A stretch of DNA of 64,000 nt from Leifsonia poae (lineage in GTDB: Bacteria > Actinomycetota > Actinomycetes > Actinomycetales > Microbacteriaceae): contig NZ_JAIHLP010000002.1 in the NCBI RefSeq assembly GCF_020009625.1, positions 2,728,001 to 2,792,000 on the forward strand, in the 5' to 3' direction. Position numbers and translations under genes: made by a program. The notes below the pieces were generated by a model, which worked only from the letters and a program-made list of their open reading frames with translations, was not told the origin of the DNA and searched no databases. How positions within the stretch are numbered: position 1 is the first letter of the stretch; the number at the start of each line of letters is the position of its first letter. Shown in pieces: positions 7,482 to 16,667 of this stretch.

Positions 7482-8867
7482 ATGCCCCGCCCTCTGCGCT
7501 TCAACGCGTTCGTGATGCACACCAACTCGCACATCCACCACGGTCAGTGGCGCCGGCCGGACGCCGGCCAGGTCGACTTCGAAGACATCGACCTCTGGAT
7601 CTCTCTCGCCAAGCTCCTCGAAGCGGCGAAGTTCGACGCGATCTTCCTCGCCGACGTCAGCGGGGTGTACGGCGACGCCGACGCCGACTTCGATGTGTAC
7701 ATCCGGGAGGGGCTGCAGATCCCGAGCCACGATCCGATCACCCTGGTCGCGGCGATCGCCACGCACACCGAGCACCTCGGACTGGCACTCACCTCGAATG
7801 TCGTGCAGAACCACCCGTTCAACTTCGCCCGCCAGATCTCCACCCTCGACCACATCTCCAAGGGCCGGGTGGCGTGGAACATCGTCACCGGCACCCAGGA
7901 CAACGGCGCACGCAACTTCGGGCTGCCGCGACTCGTCGACCACGCCGAGCGTTACGCCTGGGCGGAGGAATACGTCGACGTCGCCTACAAGCTCTGGGAG
8001 GGGTCGTGGGATGACGGCGCGCTGCTGAAGGATCGCGAGCGCGGCCTCTACTCCGACTCTTCGAAGATCCACACCATCGACCACGTCGGCCCCCGCTACA
8101 CCGTGCAGGGCCCGCACCTGCCGTCGCCCTCGCCGCAGCGCACCCCGGTGCTCTACCAGGCGGGGTCATCCGGATCCGGTCGCGCGTTCGCCGCCCGCAA
8201 CGCGGAGGCGACCTTCATCATCGCCCCGTCGCCCGCCGTCGCGAAGCAGCAGATCGAGGAGACCCGGCGTCTCGCGGTCGAGGCCGGTCGGCGGGAAGAC
8301 GACATCACCTTCTACCAAGGGCTCAGCTTCGTCATCGGCGACACCGAGGAGGAGGCGCAGGCCAAAGCGGCCGAGTACGAGAAGTACGTCAGCATCGACG
8401 GCTACCTCGCCCACAGTGCCCTCGTCGATCAGGACGGCCGCGCCTACGACCCGGACACCCCTCTCAACGAGGTGCAGACCGACACGATGCGCGGTTTCAG
8501 CGAGTGGGTGCGGAAGGCGATCACCGACCGCGAGCCGACCATCCGGGATGTCGCCCTGGTGATCTCGCGGCAGACCCGCGTCGTCGGCACCCCCGAGCAG
8601 ATCGCGGATGCGCTCGTCGAGTGGCAGCAGGCGGGCGTCGACGGCATCAACGTGATCAATTGGGTGATCCCCGGCTCGTTCCAGGAGTTCGCCGACAAAG
8701 TTCTCCCCGTGCTGCGGGAACGCGGCCTCGCGCAGACCGAGTACGCGGAGGGACCGCTGCGGCAGAAGCTGTTCGGTGAGCCCCTGCTCAACGACCGTCA
8801 CCCCGCGGCGCGGTACCGTGGAGCCTTCACCGAGTCGGCCACGGCCCTCGCGCCGGAAGGGGCCTGA
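7482..8867 (+). CDS. FMN-dependent monooxygenase, NtaA/SnaA/DszA family (copy 1)
   Basis: A 461-residue luciferase-like (LLM) flavin monooxygenase. Family landmarks are LRFNAFVMHTNSHIHHGQWR at the N-terminus, FDAIFLADVSGVYG, STLDHISKGRVAWNIVTGTQ, YKLWEGSWDDGAL and the C-terminal half with VGTPEQIADALVEWQQAGVD. Enzymes of this group use reduced FMN and O2 to oxygenate small compounds, including nitrilotriacetate, EDTA, pristinamycin intermediates and dibenzothiophene sulfone. A relative follows at once and an FMN reductase closes the operon, so reduced flavin is supplied locally. Substrate import by the adjacent ABC system is inferred. Whether the chemistry is C-N or C-S cleavage cannot be read from the sequence. 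Confidence 0.92.
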   Translation: MPRPLRFNAFVMHTNSHIHHGQWRRPDAGQVDFEDIDLWISLAKLLEAAKFDAIFLADVSGVYGDADADFDVYIREGLQIPSHDPITLVAAIATHTEHLGLALTSNVVQNHPFNFARQISTLDHISKGRVAWNIVTGTQDNGARNFGLPRLVDHAERYAWAEEYVDVAYKLWEGSWDDGALLKDRERGLYSDSSKIHTIDHVGPRYTVQGPHLPSPSPQRTPVLYQAGSSGSGRAFAARNAEATFIIAPSPAVAKQQIEETRRLAVEAGRREDDITFYQGLSFVIGDTEEEAQAKAAEYEKYVSIDGYLAHSALVDQDGRAYDPDTPLNEVQTDTMRGFSEWVRKAITDREPTIRDVALVISRQTRVVGTPEQIADALVEWQQAGVDGINVINWVIPGSFQEFADKVLPVLRERGLAQTEYAEGPLRQKLFGEPLLNDRHPAARYRGAFTESATALAPEGA

Positions 8868-8868
8868 G

Positions 8869-10296
8869 ATGGCAGAACGCAAGCAGCTCTTCGTCAACCT
8901 GTTCGAGATGGCGTGCGTGAGTCACATCACGCACGGTCTCTGGCCCCTGCCCGGAAACAACCGGGAACGGTTCGCCGATATCGACTACTGGCTCGAACTC
9001 GCCCAGATCCTCGAGCACGGAGGATTCGACGGCATCTTCCTCGCCGATGTGATCGGCGCGTACGACGTCTTCCGCGATGGACCGGAGACGGCACTGCGCG
9101 AAGGCCTGCAGAGTCCGAACCTCGACCCGCTGCTCGTGATCCCCGCTATGGCGGCGGTCACCGAGCGTCTCGGTTTCGGTGTCACCTTCTCCACGACCTA
9201 CGAGCCGCCGTTCGCCTTCGCGCGCCGCATGTCGACGCTCGACCATCTCACTAAAGGGCGTGTCGGCTGGAACGTCGTCACCTCGTATCTGCCGAACGCC
9301 GCCCGCAACTTCGGCCTCGACGGCGAGATCCCGCACGATCTGCGCTACCGCTACGCCGACGAGTACCTGGATGTGCTCTACAAGCTCTGGGAGGGATCGT
9401 GGGATGACGACGCGGTCGTCGCCGACCGCGAGCGCGGGATCTTCACCGATCCGGCGAAAGTGCGCTACATCGACCACGTGGGGGAGCGCCACCGGGTCGC
9501 CGGGCCGCACATCGTGCACCCGTCTCCCCAACGCACACCGGTGATCTTCCAGGCCACCGGGTCGCCGGCCGGCATCGAGTTCGCCGGTCGTCACGCCGAG
9601 GTCGTCTTCACCGGTGGCCGCACGACGGAGGAGTTCCGGAGGAACGCGTCGAACATGAGCGAGGCCGCGGTGCGCCACGGCCGGCAGGCGGACGACATCA
9701 AGTTCATCGCAATGGCGGGCGTGATCGTCGGGCGCACCGAAGAGGAGGCGGCCGACAAGTGGCGCCTCTACCAGCAGCACGCCAGCATCGACGGGATCCT
9801 CGCCCACGCGAGTCTGCCCGTCGACCTCACCGCGTTCCCGCGCGACCTCACCGTTCGTGAGGCGCTGAACCGCGCGGGGGTGCCGCAGGAGCGCGTGCCG
9901 TTCCTGCCGCTCGACCGCACCGTGGGTGAAGCGCTCGACTTCGTCTCCGGGTCGAGGGAAGACCGGTTCCTGGTGGTCGGTACGCCGACCGTCGTGGCCG
10001 ACGCGATCGAGCGCTGGCTCGACGAGGACGGGCTCGACGGCATCAACCTGCGCCAGTACCATTCGTTCGACACGGCACGCGACTTCGCCGAACTCGTGGT
10101 TCCCGAGCTGCGCAAGCGAGGACGGCTCCCGGCCGAGGGAGAACGGTCGGCGACTCTGCGTGAGCGGCTGTTCGGCGCCGGCAACAGCCGCTTGCCCGAT
10201 CGGCACATCGGCGCGCGGTACCGGGGCGGTGCGAATCTGCACGAACCTCTCGAGCCGCTGCTCCTCGACGCAGCGAATGCGGGGTCGTTCTCGTGA
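8869..10296 (+). CDS. FMN-dependent monooxygenase, NtaA/SnaA/DszA family (copy 2)
   Basis: A 475-residue paralogue of the preceding enzyme, with the same landmarks: FDGIFLADVIGAYDVF, STLDHLTKGRVGWNVVTSYL, YKLWEGSWDDDAV, VVGTPTVVADAIERWLDEDG and a closing HIGARYRGG. The ATG follows the copy 1 stop by one base, with GGAAGGGG as ribosome site. The pair look like an old tandem duplication that has diverged. They might act on successive steps or different substrates, or form a mixed oligomer. The 3' end overlaps the FMN reductase start by four bases (GTGA). Confidence 0.92.
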   Translation: MAERKQLFVNLFEMACVSHITHGLWPLPGNNRERFADIDYWLELAQILEHGGFDGIFLADVIGAYDVFRDGPETALREGLQSPNLDPLLVIPAMAAVTERLGFGVTFSTTYEPPFAFARRMSTLDHLTKGRVGWNVVTSYLPNAARNFGLDGEIPHDLRYRYADEYLDVLYKLWEGSWDDDAVVADRERGIFTDPAKVRYIDHVGERHRVAGPHIVHPSPQRTPVIFQATGSPAGIEFAGRHAEVVFTGGRTTEEFRRNASNMSEAAVRHGRQADDIKFIAMAGVIVGRTEEEAADKWRLYQQHASIDGILAHASLPVDLTAFPRDLTVREALNRAGVPQERVPFLPLDRTVGEALDFVSGSREDRFLVVGTPTVVADAIERWLDEDGLDGINLRQYHSFDTARDFAELVVPELRKRGRLPAEGERSATLRERLFGAGNSRLPDRHIGARYRGGANLHEPLEPLLLDAANAGSFS

Positions 10297-10889
10297 CGGG
10301 TTCGGCGCTTTCGATCGTCGGCGTGAGCGGCAGCCCCACGCATCCATCCCGCACGACGACACTGGTGCGCGGTGTGACCGAGGCGTTCGCCGAGGCGGTC
10401 GGCGGCACGCCGACCGTGATCGAGCTGGCGCCGCTGCTCGGCGAACTCGGGGCGGGCCCCTTCCGTACGCAGCTGGGGGCCAACGTTCAGGCCGCGCTGG
10501 AGACGGTGGAGGCGGCCGACATCGTCGTGGTCGGGTCGCCCGCGTACCGTGCGACATACACGGGACTGTTCAAGTTGTTCTTCGACCACGTCGGGCAGTA
10601 CTCGCTGGTGGACAAGCCGATCGTGCTGACAGCGACCGGCGGCAGCGAACGTCACGCCCTGCTGGTGGAGCACCAGATGCGTCCGCTGTTCGGGTTCTTC
10701 CAGTCGCTCACTCTGCCGCTCGGCATCTACGGGAGCGAGCGCGACTTCGAGAATTACGAGATCACCTCGGACGATCTGAAGGAGCGCATCCAGGTGTCGA
10801 TCTCTCGCACGCTGCCGCTCATCCGCTCGCACATCGATCCGCAGACCGAGGCGGTGCCGACGACGTTCACCCGGCCGGATGCGTTCTGA
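10293..10889 (+). CDS. NAD(P)H-dependent FMN reductase (MsuE/SsuE-like)
   Basis: A 198-residue flavodoxin-fold reductase. The phosphate-binding loop GVSGSPTHPSRTTTLV is at the N-terminus, and the family motif VVGSPAYRATYTGLFKLFFD lies in the middle. These proteins use NAD(P)H to reduce FMN, which diffuses to a two-component monooxygenase. It starts with GTG overlapping the stop of monooxygenase copy 2, which fits its role as the flavin supplier of the operon. It ends 13 bp before the convergent TetR gene. Confidence 0.92.
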   Translation: MTGSALSIVGVSGSPTHPSRTTTLVRGVTEAFAEAVGGTPTVIELAPLLGELGAGPFRTQLGANVQAALETVEAADIVVVGSPAYRATYTGLFKLFFDHVGQYSLVDKPIVLTATGGSERHALLVEHQMRPLFGFFQSLTLPLGIYGSERDFENYEITSDDLKERIQVSISRTLPLIRSHIDPQTEAVPTTFTRPDAF

Positions 10890-10902
10890 GACGAGGGAAG
10901 GC

Positions 10903-11535
10903 TCAGTCGCCGGTCACATGACCGGCGGCCGGCCCGAGCGGATGCACGGCGTTCATCGCCTCGTCCACGAGGGCGCTCAGGTCGGAGCCGGGATTCTCGG
11001 CCCAGTGGAGCGAAGCCGCTTCCATGCTCGTGAGGGCCGCTCCGACGATCGCGATGGCTGTCAGGCTCGGCGCGTCTGAGCCGGTCGAGGAGTGCAGGCG
11101 CTTCTCGATGAGGGGTGCGAGGTTCGCCACCCATCGGCGGCGACGGTCTTCGATGCTTGCCTGAACGCCCGCTTCGTCACGAAGCATCAATTGCAGTCGA
11201 CGCGACCGTTCCTGGTTCGTCTCCTGGAGCTTCACGAAAACCTGGAAGGCGGCTCGGAGGGCGTCCCAGGCTGTGCGCTCCGGCGGCTGTCGATGCAGCG
11301 ATTCCACCAGGCGATCCCCGGATTCCACGAGGCGACTCAGGAGGAGGTCGTCTTTGCCGGTGAAGTAGCGGAAGAACGTGCGGCGTGACATCCCGGATGC
11401 TTCGGCGACCTGCTCGATCGTCGTCGACTCGAAGCCCTGGGTGGCGAAGAGCTCCCAGGCCTGGCGGAGCACCTCGTTCCGCACCGCGAGACGTGTGACG
11501 TCGCGGAGGGCGGTGTCCGTCGTCGTCGAAGTCAC
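10903..11535 (-). CDS. TetR-family transcriptional regulator
   Basis: A 210-residue regulator. The N-terminal HTH is typical: FATQGFESTTIEQVAEASGM followed by SRRTFFRYFTGKDDLL. The rest should be the helical ligand-binding and dimer domain. The start is GTG at 11535. It is divergent from an MFS efflux gene, with alternating TGTCA/TGACA half-sites between them. This is the standard arrangement for a local repressor of a pump, so regulation of the pump is inferred. Confidence 0.88.
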   Translation of the reverse strand: MTSTTTDTALRDVTRLAVRNEVLRQAWELFATQGFESTTIEQVAEASGMSRRTFFRYFTGKDDLLLSRLVESGDRLVESLHRQPPERTAWDALRAAFQVFVKLQETNQERSRRLQLMLRDEAGVQASIEDRRRRWVANLAPLIEKRLHSSTGSDAPSLTAIAIVGAALTSMEAASLHWAENPGSDLSALVDEAMNAVHPLGPAAGHVTGD

Positions 11536-11563
11536 GCCTTCAGCCTAGACCAGAGTGCCGCGA

Positions 11564-11598
11564 TTGGCACTGTGTGTCAGTAATGACATAGAGTGTCA
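11564..11598. promoter_or_regulatory. TetR operator overlapping the MFS promoter
   Basis: Half-sites alternate as TGTCA (11575-11579), TGACA (11584-11588) and TGTCA (11594-11598), giving two overlapping inverted repeats with 4- and 5-bp spacers. A possible -35 TTGGCA (11564-11569) and -10 CATAGA (11587-11592), 17 bp apart, would lie under the same sites. The pump starts at 11633. Confidence 0.55.
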
Positions 11599-11632
11599 AT
11601 CGACTTTCGCGAAACTGAAGACGAGGAACCCT

Positions 11633-13083
11633 GTGACGACCCGAGAAGCAGTCGAGGCGCCCGGCGCCGAACCCGAAGACAGCGCCATCCGCTCGGCCGG
11701 CGGCGGGCGGGCGACCGTCAATCTGGTGCTGGTCGGCGTGGGTGCACTGGTCGTCTCGCTCTCGCAGACGGTGCTCATCCCGGTGCTCGGCACGCTGCCG
11801 AAAGAGCTGAACACCTCCGCCGCGAACGTCAGCTGGCTGCTGACCTCGACGCTCCTGGTGGCCGCGGTGGCCGTTCCGATCATGGGCCGGCTCGGCGACA
11901 TGTTCGGCAAACGGCTCCTGTTGCTCGTCGCCATCGGTGCGCTCGTTCTGGGTTCGGTCATGGCGGCGCTGATGAACGACATCGTCTGGCTCATCGTGGC
12001 GCGGGCGATCCAAGGCATCGGCTCGGCTGCCATCCCGCTGGGGATCAGCCTGCTGGCCACGATCATGCCGAAGAAGCGCGTGGCGTCCTCCATCGCGCTC
12101 ATCAGTGCGATGCTCGGCGTCGGGGGCGCGCTCGGACTGCCGTTCGCCGGACTGATCGTCGAGCACTCGAACTTCCACGTGCTGTTCTGGATCACCGGCG
12201 TCGTCGGCCTGATCTCGTTCCTCGGCATCCTGCTCTTCGTGCCGGAATCGCACCACCGCGAAGGCGGCCGCGTCGACATCGTCGGGTCGGTGCTGCTCGC
12301 CATCGGTCTCGTTGCGCTGCTGCTGCCGCTCGAAGAGAGCTCGACCTGGGGATGGGGTGATGTCAAGACCATCGGCCTGCTGATCGTCGCCGCCGTCGTC
12401 TTCGTCGTCTTCGCCCTCGTTCAACTGCGGTTCAAGCAACCGCTGGTGGACATCCGCGCGCTGCGCCGCCCCCGATCCTTCTGACGAATGTCGCGTCGGT
12501 GCTGTTCGGATTCGCCCTGTTCGCGTCGATGATCGGAACGGCCTCGTTCGTCGAGACGCCGGCGATCGCCGGATACGGGTTCGGGGCCTCCGTCGTCGTC
12601 GGTGGCCTCACGATGCTGCCCAGCGGCATCGCCATGCTGATCGTCTCTCCCCTCACCGCGCGTCTGATCACGGCCTGGGGGCCATCGTTCACGCTGTCGC
12701 TCGGCGCTCTCGTCGTCGCCGCCGGATGGGTCTACCGCATCTTCGCAGTCGGGTCGCTCACCGAGGTCATCATCGGCTCGGCCATTATCGGCATCGGAAC
12801 GGGGATCGGCTACGCCGCCATCCCGTCTTTGATCAACGCGCACACGCCGCCATCGGAGATCGCCGCCGCCAACGGTCTCAACTCGCTTTTCCGCAGCCTG
12901 GGAAGCTCGCTCGCCGCAGCGATCGGTGCGAGCATCCTGGCGGCCAACACCGTGCTTCTCGGCGCGGTTGCGATCCCGTCGCTCTCGGCGTACCGCATCC
13001 TGTTCGTGATCTGCGCGGTGGCGTCGCTGTGCGCCGCGATCATCGTGCTCTTCATCCCGCGAACGAAGCGCGCCATCGCCTGA
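11633..13083 (+). pseudogene. MFS drug-efflux transporter (DHA2-like), interrupted by a one-base frameshift
   Basis: Two consecutive frames form one major facilitator transporter of about 483 residues. The first (11633-12484) holds the early spans, MGRLGDMFGKRLLLLVAIGA and ARAIQGIGSAAIPLG. It breaks after DIRALRRP. The second frame continues ILLTNVASVLFGFALF and runs through the last spans to 13083. The join lies in a run of five C at 12469-12473, and one more C gives an unbroken RRPPILLTN. Start is GTG 11633 after GAGGAAC. The divergent TetR gene suggests inducible efflux. Nothing else looks degraded, so the break may be a sequencing contraction, a phase-variable tract or a recent mutation. 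Confidence 0.85.
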
Positions 13084-13106
13084 ACCGTGCAGCAACGGTA
13101 GCGCGG

Positions 13107-13148
13107 CAGAGGCAGGCCGGCGGACAGGAGTCCGCCGGCCTGCCTCTG
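13107..13148. terminator. bidirectional hairpin terminator
   Basis: A perfect 19-bp stem (13107-13125 with 13130-13148) and an AGGA loop lie between the convergent MFS and carboxylesterase genes. There is no U-run, as is usual for GC-rich actinobacterial hairpins. Confidence 0.8.
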
Positions 13149-13163
13149 TGCCGGGAGCCGGCC

Positions 13164-14672
13164 TCAGACCAGGGCGCGCACCTCCGCGAGGCCGTCGGGC
13201 AGGACCTCCGGTGCGGAGCCTCCGCCACCGAAGACCCGGGTCGCACCCGGCGCATCCGACCAGGCGCGCCAGCCCGGCGTGCCTTCGACCACGAGCGAGA
13301 CCGCTGCACCGTGAAGTTCGGTGGCCAGCGACTGCGGCGGGTTGTCGCCGGCGATGAGGTCGACCTTCTCCGAGTCGAGGCAGTCGAACCAGAACGGCAC
13401 GTCGAGGCAGTGCACCGCCCAGCCGAACTTCGGCGATGCCCAGGAGAAGCGGTACACCCAGGTCGGGTGGGATCCGCGCGCCTCGGCGACGCGCACCAGC
13501 GGCGCGCGGAACATGCTGTCCGTCATGAACCGGCCGAGAACGGCGGCGGTGCCTTTGCGGTGCTGCGCCTTGTTGGCGGCGAGGTAGGCCTTGCGGCGGC
13601 CCTTATCGGTGAGCAGCTTGCCGAGCGCGAGGGAGGCCGGCACGAAGCGCAGCTTGTTCTTCGCGGCGTCGGTCGCCATCGTGAACTCGTCGTCGGTGGC
13701 GCCGAGGACGAGCGGCTTGTCGCCGCCGACACCGCTGCGCAGCGAGTCGAAAGTCGGCTGCGTGAGCAGCTCGCCGTCGATCATCGGGCCCCAGGGGAGG
13801 CCGTTCTCGAGCATGGCGGCGACCCCGGCCATGGGGTCGAGGTTGTCGGGGTTGGAGGCCGCATCCTGCAGCTCGAGGATGCGCGTCTCGGGCAGCGAGG
13901 CGAATCCGTCGCGCGTGGCCCCGACGCCGGCGAGGCGCGCGAGAGTCTCGGCGAAGGTCTTCGCGCGCGCCTCTGTCACGTCGCCGACGGCGCCCGAGAG
14001 GCTCCACGCCGAGTGGAAGAGGTGCTGGGCTGCGGGCATCCCGAGCAGAGTCAGCACGGCACCGCCGCCGGCGGATTGTCCCGCGATCGTGACCCGCGCG
14101 GGGTCGCCGCCGAAGGCCGCGATGTTGCGCTGCACCCAGTCGAGGGCGAGCAGCCAGTCGCGCACGCCGCGGTTGCTCGGGGCGCCGTCGATGTAGCCGA
14201 AACCGTCGAAGCCGAGCCGGTAGGAGAGAGAGACCGTCACCACACCGTCGCGGTTGAAGGAGCGTCCGTCATACCAGGGGCTCGCGGGGGAGCCGGCCGT
14301 GTAGCCGCCTCCATGGATGTAGACCAGCACGGGCAGGGCCGTTTCGGGCTTGCCCGGCGCGGGGGTGTACACATTGACGTTCAGGGTCGAGTCTCCCGGG
14401 ATGGACGGCTCAGGGATCAGCGTGATCTCGGCGAGCTGCTTGCGCTGTGGGGTCGGGCCGAGCTTCGTCGCATCCCGCACGCCGTCCCAGGCGGCGATCG
14501 GCACGGGTGCTTCGAAACGCAGTGGGCCGACCGGCGGTTCGGCGAAGGGGATGCCGAGGAACGCGGCGGATGCGTCGCGCCACACGCCGCGGACGCGACC
14601 GGCGTCGATCGTGACGGTCGGGCCGTCCTGGGTCGGGTCGGCGGATTCGACGTCGGGTGCGGGAATGCTCAT
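13164..14672 (-). CDS. type B carboxylesterase/lipase (copy 1)
   Basis: A 502-residue alpha/beta-hydrolase of the carboxylesterase B family. The oxyanion-hole motif HGGG is at 120-123 and the nucleophile elbow GQSAGG has Ser200. FLGIPFAEPPVGPLRF near residue 38 is the family entry motif. Such enzymes hydrolyse carboxylic esters. No signal peptide is seen, so it should act in the cytoplasm on an imported ester. The ATG (14670-14672) overlaps the stop of the TetR gene upstream, so the two are co-transcribed. The GPH-like transporter starts divergently beyond that regulator. A second esterase/transporter pair occurs at 38.4-41.2 kb. Confidence 0.9.
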   Translation of the reverse strand: MSIPAPDVESADPTQDGPTVTIDAGRVRGVWRDASAAFLGIPFAEPPVGPLRFEAPVPIAAWDGVRDATKLGPTPQRKQLAEITLIPEPSIPGDSTLNVNVYTPAPGKPETALPVLVYIHGGGYTAGSPASPWYDGRSFNRDGVVTVSLSYRLGFDGFGYIDGAPSNRGVRDWLLALDWVQRNIAAFGGDPARVTIAGQSAGGGAVLTLLGMPAAQHLFHSAWSLSGAVGDVTEARAKTFAETLARLAGVGATRDGFASLPETRILELQDAASNPDNLDPMAGVAAMLENGLPWGPMIDGELLTQPTFDSLRSGVGGDKPLVLGATDDEFTMATDAAKNKLRFVPASLALGKLLTDKGRRKAYLAANKAQHRKGTAAVLGRFMTDSMFRAPLVRVAEARGSHPTWVYRFSWASPKFGWAVHCLDVPFWFDCLDSEKVDLIAGDNPPQSLATELHGAAVSLVVEGTPGWRAWSDAPGATRVFGGGGSAPEVLPDGLAEVRALV

Positions 14673-15271
14673 GCGGTGATGCTCCGTTCGGGTGTGAGAA
14701 CTCCGAGGGCGACGAGCAGTCGCTCGATCTCGGAAGCCATGTCGATGGTGGGATCTTGCAGCCACATCGTCTGCAGTCCGTCGGCGACGGCGTTGACCAC
14801 CGTGCCGAAGGAGGCTGTGTCGAGGTCTTTCGGGTAGCGCCCCGCGGCTTTGCCCTCGTCGACCATGTCATCGAAGAGGGTGTGCATGGCCGCACGGCGT
14901 TCGATGAAGAACTTGTGGGCGGGATGCGCGTGGTCGCTGGCTTCCGCCGCAAGTCGTGTGTACAGCTCGACCAGCCCGGGCACCTCGGCGTTGTGGCGCA
15001 TCACCCGGAGGAACACCCGGATGGGATCGGTGTCGGGTAGGGCCCGGTAGGTCTCGAGGTCGAGGTCGTCGCGTTTGCGCAGGATCTCTGTGAACAGCTC
15101 GTCTTTGCTGTCGAAGTAGTGCAGCAGGCCGGCCTGGCTCAGGCCGACGGCGTCGGCGAGTTCTTTCACGGAGGCACCGCGATAGCCCTCACGGGCGATC
15201 ACGTCGAGTGCCGTCGTGAGGATTTCTTCGCGTTTGGCGATGCCTTTCGCATATGAACCTCGTTGTGCCAT
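14669..15271 (-). CDS. TetR-family transcriptional regulator
   Basis: A 200-residue regulator starting at MAQRGSYAKGIAKREEIL. The HTH spans IAREGYRGASVKELADAVG and LSQAGLLHYFDSKDELFTEI. The C-terminal domain is a TetR type often seen beside catabolic esterases. Start ATG 15269-15271 is where homology begins, although the frame is open further upstream. It heads an operon with the carboxylesterase and is divergent from the sugar-type transporter, so it probably controls both directions. Confidence 0.88.
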   Translation of the reverse strand: MAQRGSYAKGIAKREEILTTALDVIAREGYRGASVKELADAVGLSQAGLLHYFDSKDELFTEILRKRDDLDLETYRALPDTDPIRVFLRVMRHNAEVPGLVELYTRLAAEASDHAHPAHKFFIERRAAMHTLFDDMVDEGKAAGRYPKDLDTASFGTVVNAVADGLQTMWLQDPTIDMASEIERLLVALGVLTPERSITA

Positions 15272-15290
15272 GTGTCGACCATAAACCGAA

Positions 15291-15325
15291 TAGCACTTGC
15301 TTTTCAATACCGAGTGCCATACAGT
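15291..15325 (+). promoter_or_regulatory. promoter of the GPH-like transporter with an imperfect operator
   Basis: TTGCTT (15297-15302), a 17-bp spacer and TACAGT (15320-15325) make a good promoter for the transporter starting at 15375. An imperfect inverted repeat, TAGCACT (15291-15297) with AGTGCCA (15313-15319), surrounds the spacer and could bind the divergent TetR. Confidence 0.5.
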
Positions 15326-15374
15326 TTCCGCATCGCTCAGTGATGAGCTCCCTACCCGACCCGAAGGACCCCCA

Positions 15375-16667
15375 ATGACAACGCCGTCAGAACCCCTAGC
15401 GCCCGCCGACGTCGCCTTCGTCGAAGAAGCCGCCGGAAACGAAGACCCGCCCACACCCATCAAAGGCGTACGTCGACTGCTGGGCTGGATCATCCCCGCC
15501 AACCTCGGCGTCTTCCTGATCTGGGGCGCCGTGCCCGGCATCCTGCTACCCCACCAGGTCACACTGATCGACCCCGACCCGGTGCGCAAGGTGGCCAACC
15601 TGGCCATCGTCATGACGATCAGCGCCTTCGCCGCGATGCTCGCGCAGCCGATCGCAGGCCAGCTCTCCGATCGCACCCGGTCGCGTTTCGGCCGCCGCGC
15701 GCCGTGGATCTTCCTGGGTGCGCTCGCCGGCGGGCTCTCCCTCGTGGGCCTCGCCTTCGCCAACAGCATCGTTGGCATCGCGATCGCGTGGGTGCTCGTG
15801 CAGGTCTGCTACAACTTCGCGCAGGGCCCGCTGAGCGCGGTCATGCCCGACCGGGTTCCGCTCTCCCGCCGTGGCACGTTCGCCGCGCTCTCCGGGATCG
15901 GCCTGATGGTCGGCGCCCTCGGCGGTCAGATCATCGGCTCGCTGTTCTTCAACAGCCTCGCGGTGGGGTACCTGTTCTTCGCCGCCTTCTCGATCGTCGC
16001 ACTGACCCTGTTCATCGTCTTCAACCCGGACTACTCCAGCAAAGAACTGCCGGTCGAACCGTTCAAGCTCGGCGACTTCCTGCGGACGTTCTGGGTGAGC
16101 CCGCGCCGTCACCCGGACTTCTTCTGGGCGTTCACGGGTCGGCTTTTGCTCTACACGGGGTACTTCGCGGTGACCGGGTACCAGCTGTTCATCCTCACCG
16201 ACTACCTCGGCATCAAGCAGCCGGAAGACGTCATCCCGCTGCTCGGTGTGCTGAGCCTCGCCGGCATCCTGATCTCGACCGTCATCGCGGGGCCCCTCTC
16301 CGACAAGCTCGGGCGACGCAAGATCTTCGTCTTCATCTCCTCGGTCGTGACCGGCCTCGCGCTCGTCTTCCCGTGGGTGTCGCCGACGTTCCCGGCCTGG
16401 ATGATCATGACGTTCGTCTCCGGCCTCGGCTTCGGGATGTTCCAGGCCGTCGACACCGCGCTGATGAGCCAGGTGCTCCCCTCCGCGAAATCGTTCGCCA
16501 AAGACCTCGGCGTCGTCAACATCGCGGCGACCCTTCCGCAGACGCTCGCCCCGGCCGCGGCCGGAGCGATCGTGCTCACGCTCGGCTACGCGGGGCTCTT
16601 CCCGGTGGGCATCGTCCTGAGCATCCTCGGCGCCTTCGCCGTCTGGCCGATCAAAGCCGTTCGCTGA
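15375..16667 (+). CDS. GPH-like MFS sugar/glycoside transporter (copy 1)
   Basis: A 430-residue, twelve-span major facilitator related to glycoside-pentoside-hexuronide symporters. LSDRTRSRFGRRAPWIFLG is the diagnostic loop between spans 2 and 3. The second half has AGPLSDKLGRRKIFVF. The ATG at 15375 follows GAAGGA. It shares its last base region (TGATG) with the PAP2 gene and is followed by a GH3 beta-glucosidase, so it may import a glycoside that is then cleaved. It is homologous to the transporter at 39944-41239. Confidence 0.88.
   Translation: MTTPSEPLAPADVAFVEEAAGNEDPPTPIKGVRRLLGWIIPANLGVFLIWGAVPGILLPHQVTLIDPDPVRKVANLAIVMTISAFAAMLAQPIAGQLSDRTRSRFGRRAPWIFLGALAGGLSLVGLAFANSIVGIAIAWVLVQVCYNFAQGPLSAVMPDRVPLSRRGTFAALSGIGLMVGALGGQIIGSLFFNSLAVGYLFFAAFSIVALTLFIVFNPDYSSKELPVEPFKLGDFLRTFWVSPRRHPDFFWAFTGRLLLYTGYFAVTGYQLFILTDYLGIKQPEDVIPLLGVLSLAGILISTVIAGPLSDKLGRRKIFVFISSVVTGLALVFPWVSPTFPAWMIMTFVSGLGFGMFQAVDTALMSQVLPSAKSFAKDLGVVNIAATLPQTLAPAAAGAIVLTLGYAGLFPVGIVLSILGAFAVWPIKAVR

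Noticed and set aside
5366..7534. A 722-codon open frame on the minus strand opposite the ABC ATPase
   Set aside because: It is antisense to a well-supported double ATPase and has low-complexity Arg/Asp/Gly composition. Long shadow frames are expected at this GC content.
12465..12490. Programmed ribosomal frameshift in the MFS gene
   Set aside because: There is no slippery heptamer with a downstream structure, and four unrelated genes show the same one-base contraction, so a shared technical or mutational cause is simpler.
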